From Nocardia farcinica (GTDB lineage: Bacteria > Actinomycetota > Actinomycetes > Mycobacteriales > Mycobacteriaceae), in assembly GCF_001182745.1 (NCBI RefSeq), contig NZ_LN868938.1, positions 1 to 64,000 on the forward strand: a stretch of 64,000 nt of DNA, written 5' to 3'. The notes under the pieces are model-generated. The model saw only the letters and a list, made by a program, of their open reading frames with translations, ran no database searches and was not told the origin of the DNA. The translations under genes and the position numbers were made by a program. Within the stretch, counting starts at the first letter, position 1. Each line of letters opens with the position of its first letter. This document shows positions 41,302 through 50,392 of the stretch, piece by piece.

Positions 41302-41346
41302 CGCGAACGAGCCGTAGCGCGACGAGCCGTGGCGCGACGAGCCGTG
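41301..41346. repeat. 15-bp tandem repeat, three copies
   Basis: GCGCGACGAGCCGTG occurs at 41317-41331 and 41332-41346, preceded at 41301-41316 by a near-copy with one inserted A and a final A. It lies between the 57-aa gene and the terminator. Confidence 0.75.
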
Positions 41347-41360
41347 GCGTCGAAAAACCA

Positions 41361-41392
41361 ACGGGCCGTTCACCTTCCGGTGAACGGCCCGT
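41361..41392 (+). terminator. strong bidirectional hairpin terminator
   Basis: ACGGGCCGTTCACC (41361-41374) pairs perfectly with GGTGAACGGCCCGT (41379-41392) around TTCC. It separates the psp block from the convergent cyclophilin gene. Confidence 0.85.
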
Positions 41393-41408
41393 CGTCGTCG
41401 GATCGCCG

Positions 41409-41996
41409 TCAGAGCTGCCCGCTGTCGGCGACGACCACCGGCTGCGTGGTCGCGCCGGTGTCGCTGCCCGTGGCCGCCACGGCCTGCACCACGTCCATGC
41501 CCTCGACCACCGTGCCGAACACGACGTGCTTGCCGTCCAGCCACGGCGTCGCGTCCAGGGTGATGAAGAACTGCGAGCCGTTGGTGCCCGGCCCCCGGTT
41601 GGCCATGCTGACCACGCCCGGCCCCGCGTGCGGCAGCTGGAAGTTCTCGTCGGCGAAGACGGGGCCGTAGATGCTGTGCCCGCCGGTGCCGTCACCGTGG
41701 GTGAAATCGCCGCCCTGGGCCATGAATCCGGGAATCACCCGGTGCAGGGTCGACCTGCGGTAGCCGAAGCCCTGCTCGCCGGTGGCCAGTGCGCGGAAGT
41801 TCTCGGCGGTGCGCGGCACCACGTCCGAGCGCAGCTCGATCACCACCCGGCCCGCGGGCGCGCCGCCGATGGTCAGATCCAGATACACCCGCGGCAGCGC
41901 GTCGGCATGCGCCTGCGGGGCGGTCAGCGGCCCGGGCGCGAGGAAGGTGAGCAGCGCCAGCGCGAGCACCGCCGCTGCGCGTGTGAGCTTCGTCAT
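41409..41996 (-). CDS. ppi: secreted cyclophilin-type peptidyl-prolyl isomerase
   Basis: This 195-residue protein has a Sec signal ([20 protein letters not shown], cleaved near HADA) and a full cyclophilin domain with FHRVIPGF-like [20 protein letters not shown], then [20 protein letters not shown] and [18 protein letters not shown]. Catalytic Arg, Phe and His are present. It folds exported proteins. ATG 41996 is used; ATG 42002 adds two residues. It is divergent from the PIG-L gene. Confidence 0.9.
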   Translation of the reverse strand: MTKLTRAAAVLALALLTFLAPGPLTAPQAHADALPRVYLDLTIGGAPAGRVVIELRSDVVPRTAENFRALATGEQGFGYRRSTLHRVIPGFMAQGGDFTHGDGTGGHSIYGPVFADENFQLPHAGPGVVSMANRGPGTNGSQFFITLDATPWLDGKHVVFGTVVEGMDVVQAVAATGSDTGATTQPVVVADSGQL

Positions 41997-42083
41997 GGGC
42001 ATGTGTCTACCGCATCGATCGCCCTCCCGCGCGCCCGGCCGCCGTTCTCGCCGCCGGGTGGGCGCCGATGTTTGAATGGGCGC

Positions 42084-42791
42084 ATGGAGCAGGTTCCCGA
42101 GGACTGGCAACGCGGCCTGGTGATCGTGGCCCATCCCGACGACATCGAATACGGCGCGGCCGCCGCGGTGGCGCGATGGACCGAGCAGGGCAAGGACATT
42201 CGCTACGTGCTGGCGACCAGCGGCGAGGCCGGGATCGCCGGTCTGCCGCCCGCGGAATCGGGTCCGCTGCGCGAGGCCGAGGAGATCGCGGCCGCGGCCA
42301 CGGTGGGCGTGCGCGAGGTCGAGTTCCTCGGTCACCCCGACGGGCGGCTGGAATACGGGCTGCCGTTGCGTCGCGATCTGGCCGCCGCGATCCGCCGGCA
42401 TCGGCCGGAGATGGTGATCCTGCTGCATTTCGGCGACACCTGGGGTCCCGGCTATCTCAACAGCGCCGACCACCGCGCGGTCGGGCGGGCCGGTCTGGAC
42501 GCGGTGGCCGACGCGGGCAACGAGTGGATCTTCCCCGAACTGGCCGACCTGGCGCCGTGGACCGCCCGCTGGGCGGCCGTCACGGGACCGGGCCCCACCC
42601 ACGCGGTCGACGTCACCGACACGATCGACCGGGCGATCGCCTCGCTGTCCGAACACCGGCGCTACCTCGCCGCGCTCAGCGACGAGCCGGTGGCGGACCA
42701 GGTGCGCGCGATCGTCGAGATGGGCACCGGACCGATCGAGGGGTTCCCGGCCGAGCGCGCGGTGGGGTTCCGGCTCTACTACTTCCGGTGA
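42084..42791 (+). CDS. PIG-L-family deacetylase
   Basis: This 235-residue zinc hydrolase of the LmbE/MshB class has [13 protein letters not shown] at residues 16-28 with the ligand His and Asp, and a third His in [16 protein letters not shown]. It de-N-acetylates a sugar amide or related substrate in the cytoplasm. mshB and mca are usual paralogues, and this protein is shorter than both. The ATG at 42084 has no strong Shine-Dalgarno site. The substrate is unknown. Confidence 0.85.
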   Translation: MEQVPEDWQRGLVIVAHPDDIEYGAAAAVARWTEQGKDIRYVLATSGEAGIAGLPPAESGPLREAEEIAAAATVGVREVEFLGHPDGRLEYGLPLRRDLAAAIRRHRPEMVILLHFGDTWGPGYLNSADHRAVGRAGLDAVADAGNEWIFPELADLAPWTARWAAVTGPGPTHAVDVTDTIDRAIASLSEHRRYLAALSDEPVADQVRAIVEMGTGPIEGFPAERAVGFRLYYFR

Positions 42792-42828
42792 GCGCGACCC
42801 GGCGACGACGGTGTGGCAGGCTGAGCCG

Positions 42829-43992
42829 ATGCGTGTTGCCGTTGTAGCGGGCCCGGACCCCGGCCATGCGTTCCCGGCGCTCGCGCTGTGCGCGCGATTC
42901 CTGGCGGCGGGTGACGAGCCGGTGCTGTTCACCGGTCCGCGCTGGTTCGACATGGCCAAGACGGCCGGTATTCCGGTGCGCCGCCTGAAAGGCTTGGCGC
43001 CCAGGGCGATCGACGACGACCGCGACGCCGGCCGGCGGATCCACGAGCGCGCCGCGCACATCTCCACCGAGATCCTGCCCGACCTGGGCGCGATGCTGCC
43101 GGAACTGGTGGTCTCCGACGTGCTCACCGCGGGTGGCGGAATGGCGGCCGAACGGCTCGGGGTGCCGTGGGTGGAACTCGCCCCGCATCCGCTGTATCTG
43201 CCGTCGAAGGGGTTGCCGCCCATCGGCAGCGGCCTCGCGGTGGGGGAGGGCCTGCGCGGCAGACTGCGTGACGCCGTGCTGCGGGCGATGACCGCGCGCG
43301 CGATACGCACGGGCGAGCAGCAGCGCGCCCGCGCGCGGGAGAGCGTCGGGTTGCCCGCCGCCGATCCCGGCCCGTCGGCCCGATTGCTGGCGACCCTGCC
43401 CGCCTTGGAGGTGCCGCGGCCGGACTGGCCGGACAACGCCCACCTGGTCGGTCCGCTGCTGTGGGAGCCGACCGCCGACGTGCTGGCTCTGCCCCCGGGT
43501 GACGGCCCGCTGGTGGTGGTGGCGCCGTCGACCGCGCACACCGGCGTCATCGGCCTGGTCGACACCGTGCTGCGGGCCCTCGACGGCGCGGGCGTCCGGG
43601 TGGCGATCTCCATGCTGGACGAGCCACCCGCCGACCTGCCCGCCTGGGCCACCGCGGGCCTGGGCCGCCAGGACGAGTTGCTGAAACACGCCGCGGTGGT
43701 CGTCGGCGGTGGCGGGCACGGGCTGCTCGCCAAGTCGTTGCTGGCCGGGGTGCCCATCGTCACCGTGCCCGGCGGCGGCGACCAGTGGGAGCTGGCCAAT
43801 CGGGCGGCGCGGCAGGGCAGTTCGATCGTGGTGCGCCCGCTGACGGCCGAGGCGGTGCGGGCCGCGGTGCTGGCCGTGCTCGACCATCCGCGCTACACCG
43901 CCGCGGCCGAGGCCGCCGCCATGACGGTGGCGCAGGTCGAGGACCCGGTCGAGGTGTGTCACCGGGTGCTCGACCGCGTGCGGGCCCGCTGA
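42829..43992 (+). CDS. GT1-type glycosyltransferase
   Basis: This is a 387-residue UDP-glycosyltransferase-like protein. N-terminal [20 protein letters not shown] starts the acceptor domain, and the donor motif reads [20 protein letters not shown] followed by [20 protein letters not shown]. It sits upstream of DUF3046 and recA, as does Rv2739c in mycobacteria. The ATG at 42829 follows a CAGGCT-like box. Acceptor and donor are unknown; a cell-envelope glycolipid is possible. Confidence 0.85.
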   Translation: MRVAVVAGPDPGHAFPALALCARFLAAGDEPVLFTGPRWFDMAKTAGIPVRRLKGLAPRAIDDDRDAGRRIHERAAHISTEILPDLGAMLPELVVSDVLTAGGGMAAERLGVPWVELAPHPLYLPSKGLPPIGSGLAVGEGLRGRLRDAVLRAMTARAIRTGEQQRARARESVGLPAADPGPSARLLATLPALEVPRPDWPDNAHLVGPLLWEPTADVLALPPGDGPLVVVAPSTAHTGVIGLVDTVLRALDGAGVRVAISMLDEPPADLPAWATAGLGRQDELLKHAAVVVGGGGHGLLAKSLLAGVPIVTVPGGGDQWELANRAARQGSSIVVRPLTAEAVRAAVLAVLDHPRYTAAAEAAAMTVAQVEDPVEVCHRVLDRVRAR

Positions 43993-44025
43993 CCCGCCAC
44001 GGTGGGGCGGTCCGGCGCGGGCGGG

Positions 44026-44031
44026 TATCTT
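44026..44031 (+). promoter_or_regulatory. -10 box for the DUF3046 gene
   Basis: TATCTT is followed after 7 bases by the GTG at 44039, suggesting a leaderless mRNA. Confidence 0.45.
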
Positions 44032-44038
44032 CGGGACG

Positions 44039-44233
44039 GTGCGGTTGACGGAGTTCCAGGAGCTGTTGCACACCGAGTTCGGCGTGGCCCGCGGCGACGC
44101 GCTGCTCGCCGATCACGTCATCCTGTCGCTCGGCGGCCGGACCGGCGCCGAGGCGATCGAAGCGGGCATCGATCCGCGTGAGGTGTGGCGGGCGCTGTGC
44201 GCGGAATTCGACGTGCCGAAGGCACGCTGGTGA
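44039..44233 (+). CDS. DUF3046 protein
   Basis: This 64-residue protein (MRLTEFQELLHTEFGVARGD, ending AEFDVPKARW) matches DUF3046, a small helical family encoded upstream of recA in Actinobacteria (Rv2738c). Function is unknown. The stop overlaps the next gene's GTG by four bases. Confidence 0.92.
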   Translation: MRLTEFQELLHTEFGVARGDALLADHVILSLGGRTGAEAIEAGIDPREVWRALCAEFDVPKARW

Positions 44234-45372
44234 CCGGCCCCGAGGCGGTGACGACCGCGCCGGGTGAGTTCCGGACCTTCCGCCGGGCGGGGGTGGACCT
44301 GATGGTGCGCGGCCGGTACGGCGAGGCGCTCGACCGGCTCGACCGCGCCCTGGAACTGGCCCGCACCGAGTCCGACCGGATCGCGGTGTGGATCGAGCTC
44401 GCCGACGTCTACCGCTACCGGGGTGACCTCGGCACCGCCGAGACCCTCTACCGGCGCGCGTATCTCGCCGCCGGCGCGGATCCGGCGGCGTTCTCCTTCG
44501 CCGCCCATCATCTCGGACTGACCTTGGCCGCACGCGGCGAGCGGGATGCGGCGCGGGAGGTGCTCACCGAGGCGCTGCGGGTGCGGCTGGCCGAGGGCGA
44601 TCCGGAGCTGATCGAATCGACCCGCACCGCCCTGGACACCCTCGACGAGCTGCGCGAGCCGCTGCCGGAGCCCGTGGCGGCGGTTCTCGGGCCGCGCCCG
44701 CGGTGGTCGGACGAGCACGAGGGCCGCAGCGGCGGCGTGGTCCGCGCGGGCGGGCACTGGGTCAAACGCGGCCCGCACGCGGTGGCGGAGTACGAACGAC
44801 TGGAATGGTTGCGGCACAACGGTATCCGCGTGCCCGAGGTGGTGGTGTGCGCCGGTGGCGTGCTGGTGCTCGCCGACGCGGGGGTGCCCAGTCTGGCCAC
44901 CCTGGCCGACACCGAGGGCGTCCCGATCGGCGCGACGATGGGCGCGCTGCTGCGGCGCCTGCACGCGTTGCCCGTCGCCGACTGCCCGTTCGACGGCCAC
45001 CTGGACGGTGTGCTGGCCCAGGCGCGCCGCAACGTGATCGAAGGGCTGGTCGACGCCGACGACTTCGACGACGACAACGCCGACCATACGCCCGAATCGG
45101 TGCTGGCCGAGCTGCTGGACCGGCGGCCGCCCGAGGCGGATCTTGTGGTCGCCCACGGCGACTACACCCCGCCCAACGTGCTCGACGGCGACCTGCTGAT
45201 CGACGTCGGCGCACTCGGGGTCGCCGATCGCTACCGCGACCTGGCGCTGGCCGAACGTGATCTGCGCGAGTACGGTCCCGCGGAGGTGACGGCCTTCTTC
45301 GACGCCTACGGCCTGCCCGAGCCGGATCGCGCGCGGCTGGAGTACTACCGCCTGCTCGACGAACTGTTCTGA
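44230..45372 (+). CDS. TPR-APH(3') fusion protein
   Basis: This is a 380-residue protein. Residues about 15-140 contain three TPR-like helix pairs (GRYGEALDRLDRALELARTE, GDLGTAETLYRRAYLAAGAD, GERDAAREVLTEALRVRL). Residues about 155-380 form an aminoglycoside 3'-phosphotransferase-type kinase: a short N-lobe (GGHWVKRGPHAVAEYERLEW), catalytic loop VVAHGDYTPPNVL near residue 310 and metal loop IDVGALGVADRYRDLALAER. GTG at 44230 overlaps the DUF3046 stop. The fusion is unusual. It may phosphorylate a protein-bound or small-molecule target rather than drugs. Confidence 0.8.
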   Translation: MTGPEAVTTAPGEFRTFRRAGVDLMVRGRYGEALDRLDRALELARTESDRIAVWIELADVYRYRGDLGTAETLYRRAYLAAGADPAAFSFAAHHLGLTLAARGERDAAREVLTEALRVRLAEGDPELIESTRTALDTLDELREPLPEPVAAVLGPRPRWSDEHEGRSGGVVRAGGHWVKRGPHAVAEYERLEWLRHNGIRVPEVVVCAGGVLVLADAGVPSLATLADTEGVPIGATMGALLRRLHALPVADCPFDGHLDGVLAQARRNVIEGLVDADDFDDDNADHTPESVLAELLDRRPPEADLVVAHGDYTPPNVLDGDLLIDVGALGVADRYRDLALAERDLREYGPAEVTAFFDAYGLPEPDRARLEYYRLLDELF

Positions 45373-45407
45373 GTCGGGACTGCTCGGCGGTCATGGCTTC
45401 TCGGCGG

Positions 45408-45965
45408 TCAGGATTTCTTGGCGTAGTGCCGGGCGGCCTTGGCGCGATTGCCGCAGGTGGCCATCGAATGCCACCGGCGGGTGCCGTTCTTGGACGTGTC
45501 GTAGAAGAACAGCACACACTCCTCGTGCGCGCACTGGCGGATCCGGTCGGGCGCGGCGGCCAGCAGGTCGAGCAGATTCGCCGCGGCCAGCCAGGCCGGT
45601 AACCACGCCGGATCGGCGACCTCGGGCTCGGCGGCCGGGCCGGACTCGGTCAGCGTGCGCCGGATCCGGCCGTGGGCGAGCACCGCGTTCAGAGCCGCGC
45701 GGGCGCGCGGGTCGTCGGTGCGGACCACGTCGTGGATGGCGTCCCGGGCGGCCAGGACCGCGGCGCGGGTGGCCTCGTCGGCGGTCGCCCGCCCGGCCAG
45801 CCCCGCCGAGGTCAGCCAGATGTCCAGGCCGGTGGTGTCGGTGAGCAGATCCTGGGGGCCGTCGCTGTTCCAGCGCGTGTTCAACAGGTCCAGGGCCAGC
45901 GGTTCCCCGAGGTGCGGACGTGGATCGGGCATGCCCGAGGGTATCGAGTGCGGAGGCCCACGCAT
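45408..45965 (-). CDS. CGNR zinc-finger transcription regulator
   Basis: This is a 185-residue protein. The N-terminal ABATE domain shows GEPLALDLLNTRWNSDGPQD. The C-terminal zinc finger reads CAHEECVLFFYDTSKNGTRR followed by WHSMATCGNRAKAARHY. Members are transcription factors, often stress-related. ATG 45965 has AAAGGTGG eight bases upstream; GTG 45977 and ATG 45932 are alternatives. It is divergent from the VOC-domain gene across a repeat-rich promoter region. Confidence 0.85.
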   Translation of the reverse strand: MRGPPHSIPSGMPDPRPHLGEPLALDLLNTRWNSDGPQDLLTDTTGLDIWLTSAGLAGRATADEATRAAVLAARDAIHDVVRTDDPRARAALNAVLAHGRIRRTLTESGPAAEPEVADPAWLPAWLAAANLLDLLAAAPDRIRQCAHEECVLFFYDTSKNGTRRWHSMATCGNRAKAARHYAKKS

Positions 45966-45977
45966 GGGCGTCACCAC

Positions 45978-46081
45978 CTTTCTAACCGCTTAAATCATTT
46001 CAATGGGTTGACTCTGTTGTGCCCCTCCGGCTACCGTTCTAACCACTGAAACCGTAAAAGACGGTTAATGATTCCAGGAGG
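45978..46081. promoter_or_regulatory. divergent promoter region with repeated TTCTAACC boxes
   Basis: TTGACT (46008-46013) and TACCGT (46032-46037) are 18 bp apart, directed at the VOC gene. TTCTAACCGCT at 45980-45990 recurs as TTCTAACCACT at 46037-46047. AACCGT (46050-46055) with ACGGTT (46061-46066) forms an inverted repeat around five bases. These are likely sites for the CGNR protein. Confidence 0.55.
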
Positions 46082-46087
46082 ATGTCC

Positions 46088-46549
46088 ATGACCGCGGCGA
46101 CCGCTCCGGTGCTCACCACCGGGCACATCGGGCTGAACGTCTCAGATCTCGACCGCTCGGCCGAGTTCTATTGCCGTGCCTTGGGTTTCGAGCAGATCAC
46201 GGCCGGGGGAGAGGGTGACACCCGCTTCGCCTTCCTCGGGCGGGACGGTGCGCTGGTGCTGACCCTCTGGGCCCAGTCCGACGGCACGTTCTCCGCGCGC
46301 ACGCCCGGCCTGCACCACCTGTCGTTCCAGGTCGAGGACATGGACCGGGTGCGCGCGATCGAACACACGCTGCGAGAACTGGGAGTCGCGTTGGTGCACG
46401 ACGGGGTGGTGGCGCACGGCGAGGGCACGGCCTCGGGCGGCATCTTCTTCACCGATCCCGACGGCATCCGGCTCGAGGTGTACGCACCCAGCGGCGCCGA
46501 GAGCGCGCCCGCGCCCAGCGGTGCGGCGCCCACCTGCGGCTTCTTCTGA
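46088..46549 (+). CDS. VOC-family (glyoxalase-fold) protein
   Basis: This is a 153-residue protein. The first half has GHIGLNVSDLDRSAEFYCRA, and the second has HHLSFQVEDMDRVRAIEHTL and FFTDPDGIRLEVY, with a His and Glu metal pattern. Dioxygenase, lyase and resistance proteins share this fold. AGGAGG directly abuts an ATG at 46082, so ATG 46088 at 6 bases is the start. The PPOX gene follows after 11 bp, so they likely act together. Confidence 0.88.
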   Translation: MTAATAPVLTTGHIGLNVSDLDRSAEFYCRALGFEQITAGGEGDTRFAFLGRDGALVLTLWAQSDGTFSARTPGLHHLSFQVEDMDRVRAIEHTLRELGVALVHDGVVAHGEGTASGGIFFTDPDGIRLEVYAPSGAESAPAPSGAAPTCGFF

Positions 46550-46560
46550 GGCTGCGCATC

Positions 46561-47442
46561 ATGACGCCCTTCCATCCCGGCGAACTCGCCGTACAGCGGC
46601 GGCTGGGGCAGGACGGCATCGCGGCGAAGGTCGGGCGGACCATCCGCGCCGACATCCCGCCGGTGGCCGCGGAGTTCCTGGCCGCCCAGCCGATGGTGGT
46701 GGTGGCCGCCGCCGATGCCGGGGGCAGGCTGTGGGCGAGCGGGCTGGTGGGCGAACCGGGTTTCGTGCGGGTGATCGACGACTCCTCGATGACCCTCGCG
46801 GCCCGCCCCGCCGACGGCGATCCGCTCGCCGGCCCGCTCGCCCGGCCGGCGAGTATCGGCATGATCGCCCTGCAACCCTCCCGGCGCAGGCGGATGCGCG
46901 TGAACGGGCGGTCGGCGCCGCACGGTGCCGAGCTGGCGATCACCGTCGACCAGGTCTACGCCAACTGCCCGAAGTACATCTCGCGTCGCGCGGTCGTCGG
47001 CCACCGGCGCGACGGCGTGACGACGCCGCGCCGGGGCAGCGCCCTGGACGTGGCCCAGCAGGCGATGATCGCGGCGGCCGACACCTTCTTCGTCGCCAGC
47101 GCCGACCCGGACGGCCACGTCGACGCCTCGCATCGCGGCGGCAATCCCGGCTTCCTGCGGGTGCTCTCGCCGACGCGATTGCGCTGGCCGGACTACCGGG
47201 GCAACTCGATGTTCATGACGCTGGGCAATCTCGCCGCGTACCCGCGCTGCGGACTGCTCGTCCCGGACTGGACCACCGGCGGTGCGCTGCAACTCACCGG
47301 AACGGCCGCATTGAACTGGGACGCATCGACCTTCGCGCCCGGCTCGCAGTGCTCGATCGACTTCACCGTCGACGAGGTCGTCGCGTGGCCGCACGGCCCG
47401 CTGCGCTGGGGGCCCGCCGAACTGTCCCCCGTCAACCCCTGA
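46561..47442 (+). CDS. pyridoxamine 5'-phosphate oxidase-fold protein
   Basis: This is a 293-residue flavin-binding protein with an N-terminal part typical of the large PPOX subgroup. PVAAEFLAAQPMVVVAAADA and LWASGLVGEPGFVRV begin it; a second half-barrel has ADTFFVASADPDGHVDASHR, then GNPGFLRVLSP and FMTLGNLAAYPRCGLLVPDW. It is probably an FMN or F420-binding reductase in the cytoplasm. Its place between a VOC protein and a DUF1348 protein suggests a small detoxification unit (inference). Confidence 0.85.
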   Translation: MTPFHPGELAVQRRLGQDGIAAKVGRTIRADIPPVAAEFLAAQPMVVVAAADAGGRLWASGLVGEPGFVRVIDDSSMTLAARPADGDPLAGPLARPASIGMIALQPSRRRRMRVNGRSAPHGAELAITVDQVYANCPKYISRRAVVGHRRDGVTTPRRGSALDVAQQAMIAAADTFFVASADPDGHVDASHRGGNPGFLRVLSPTRLRWPDYRGNSMFMTLGNLAAYPRCGLLVPDWTTGGALQLTGTAALNWDASTFAPGSQCSIDFTVDEVVAWPHGPLRWGPAELSPVNP

Positions 47443-47461
47443 CCCACCCGGAAGGAACCCC

Positions 47462-47914
47462 GTGCGACCACCGTTGCCGCCCTTCGACCGCACCGCCGCC
47501 CTGGCCAAGGTGCGCGCCGCCGAACACGCCTGGAACACCCGCGACCCCGAACTCGTCGCCGCCGCGTACACCGCCGATTCGGTGTGGCGCAACCGCGCCG
47601 AGTACTTCACCGGCCGCGCCGCCATCGTCGACTTCCTCACCCGCAAATGGCGCATCGAGAACGGCTACGCGCTGCGCAAGGAGCTGTGGGCGCACGACGG
47701 CAACCGCATCGCCGTGCGCTTCCAGTACGAATGGTACGACGAGGCGGGCCGCTGGTGGCGCAGTTACGGCAACGAGCAGTGGGAGTTCGCCCCGGACGGG
47801 TTGATGTCACGGCGGGAGGCCGGCATCGACGACGTGCCGATCACCGAGGCCGAGCGTCGTATCCGCGGCCCGCGCGGTGCGGACGAGGAGGACACGCCCC
47901 TGCCGCTGTGGTAG
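47462..47914 (+). CDS. DUF1348 NTF2-like protein
   Basis: This 150-residue protein is typical of the DUF1348 family. It has AAEHAWNTRDPELVAAAYTA, DSVWRNRAEYFTGRAAIVDF, LTRKWRIENGYALRKELWAH and YEWYDEAGRWWRSYGNEQWE. It forms an NTF2-like cone, and small-molecule binding is presumed. GTG at 47462 follows GGAAGGAA. It follows the PPOX gene by 19 bp and is likely in the same operon. Confidence 0.88.
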   Translation: MRPPLPPFDRTAALAKVRAAEHAWNTRDPELVAAAYTADSVWRNRAEYFTGRAAIVDFLTRKWRIENGYALRKELWAHDGNRIAVRFQYEWYDEAGRWWRSYGNEQWEFAPDGLMSRREAGIDDVPITEAERRIRGPRGADEEDTPLPLW

Positions 47915-47979
47915 GCCCCACGGACGGGTAGCGCGCGGATTGCCGGGGTGGGGCGATCCGCGCGGCGAGTCGCTTGGAG

Positions 47980-47995
47980 TCGAACACCTGTTCGT
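47980..47995. promoter_or_regulatory. LexA (SOS) box of recA
   Basis: TCGAACACCTGTTCGT matches the actinobacterial LexA box TCGAAC-N4-GTTCGA except for the last base. It lies 92 bp before the recA start. Confidence 0.85.
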
Positions 47996-48014
47996 CTAGG
48001 CTCGGGGTCAGAAC

Positions 48015-48037
48015 TTGTCGGTGCCGCCCTCTACTGT
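48015..48037 (+). promoter_or_regulatory. RecA-NDp (PafBC) promoter of recA
   Basis: TTGTCGGTG (48015-48023), eight bases, then TACTGT (48032-48037) fits the RecA-NDp motif TTGTCRGTG-N8-TAnnnT, the LexA-independent DNA-damage promoter recognised through PafBC in mycobacteria. Confidence 0.85.
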
Positions 48038-48087
48038 GGGCGCCAACCAGGACAACAGGACCTACCCGTCGAAAAGGGGATCAGGAC

Positions 48088-49131
<1,044 letters not shown>

Positions 49132-49198
49132 GCCGGACTCCGGCCGGCGCACCGTCGCGGACCGGGCTGCCGAGCAGCGGCCCGATCCGGTCGACGAC

Positions 49199-50227
49199 AT
49201 GAGCCGCCGGTTGCACGAACTCCTCGCCGGCGCAGGCGTTTCCGGACGCGATCACCCCGCGTCGGCGAGGCATGAACCCGTCCCGCGGGCCGATGGTGGT
49301 TCGGCCCGCGCGGACCGCCCGGGAACCCGGTCGAGCGAGCCCGATCCGCAGCGGGCGCGCTCGACCGGGTCCACCCACCCCCGCCGGAACCACCCCGAGC
49401 CGGAGCGGAGCCGCGGCGCTCGCGACCTCGCCGCGGCCGAGAGCCCCATCGCCGAGGGTGCGCGGGGCGTCGTCGAACCCTCGGATCGCGGCGGCTCCCA
49501 GGACGTCGACCCGGGGCGGAGCTCCGGTCGAGGTCGCCGCGGAGCGGCGGATCCCGGCCGAGGTGACGAGAGGCGACGGCGGGGCAAGAACTCCCGGTCG
49601 GCGGGCGCGGGTGGTCGCGCCGCGCGCCGGGCGGATCCGGTGGCGGCCGGATCCGAGTGGGAGGCGCAGGAGGCGGAGGCGGGCACGAGCCGGTCGACGT
49701 CGGAGCGCACCCCGCACGGCGGGACGGTCGAGCAGGCGAAGGAGGCGTGCTTGCGTCTGCTCGCCGTCCGCGCCCGCAGTCGCGCCGAACTCGCGCAGCG
49801 GCTGGCCGCCAAGGGCTACTCCGCCGAGGTCGCCGACGCGGCGCTGGCACGGCTCGCCGAGGTCGGGCTGATCGACGACGCCGCCTTCGCCGAGCAGTGG
49901 GTCGCCTCGCGACACACCTACTCCGGCAAGGGCAGGCAGGCGCTGGCGCAGGAGCTGCGCCGCAAGGGCGTCGCCGCCGCCGATGTCGACGCGGCCCTGG
50001 CCGCGGTGAGCGACGACGACGAACAGGCGCGGGCGGCCGAGCTGGTCCGGCGCAAGCTGCGCACCATGCCGCGAAACCTGGAGCGCGACAAGGTTCTTCG
50101 GCGGCTGGTCGGCATGCTCGCCCGGCGCGGGTACCCCCAGTCCACGGCCTTCGCCGTGGTGAAGGCCGAGCTGGGCGCCGCCGAGGACCTCGGCGCCGCG
50201 GGCATGGACGCCGGGCCGGCGGACTGA
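49199..50227 (+). CDS. recX: RecX with a long disordered N-terminal extension
   Basis: This is a 342-residue protein. Residues about 178-320 are RecX (AKEACLRLLAVRARSRAELA, LAEVGLIDDAAFAEQWVASR, LERDKVLRRLVGMLARRGYP), the regulator that restrains RecA. Residues 1-175 are low complexity, rich in Arg, Gly, Ser, Pro and Glu, with no domain. Usual RecX is 150-180 residues. No good internal start is seen at 49720-49740, so the ATG at 49199 (MSRRLHELLAGAG) stands. Confidence 0.85.
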   Translation: MSRRLHELLAGAGVSGRDHPASARHEPVPRADGGSARADRPGTRSSEPDPQRARSTGSTHPRRNHPEPERSRGARDLAAAESPIAEGARGVVEPSDRGGSQDVDPGRSSGRGRRGAADPGRGDERRRRGKNSRSAGAGGRAARRADPVAAGSEWEAQEAEAGTSRSTSERTPHGGTVEQAKEACLRLLAVRARSRAELAQRLAAKGYSAEVADAALARLAEVGLIDDAAFAEQWVASRHTYSGKGRQALAQELRRKGVAAADVDAALAAVSDDDEQARAAELVRRKLRTMPRNLERDKVLRRLVGMLARRGYPQSTAFAVVKAELGAAEDLGAAGMDAGPAD

Positions 50228-50392
50228 CCGCCCCGGCGCCCCGGTCTGGATTGCCCGTATTTTGCGGAATCGTTATCGCCGTTGCCCGGTTTGCCCGTTC
50301 TCGCGCTGCCTGTCGGCGGCGGCGCCCCCCGCGGCCGGGCCATGATGGGTGGCGTGCCGAGGCGACCGCCGTCTCGCGGAGAGGAGAACAGC

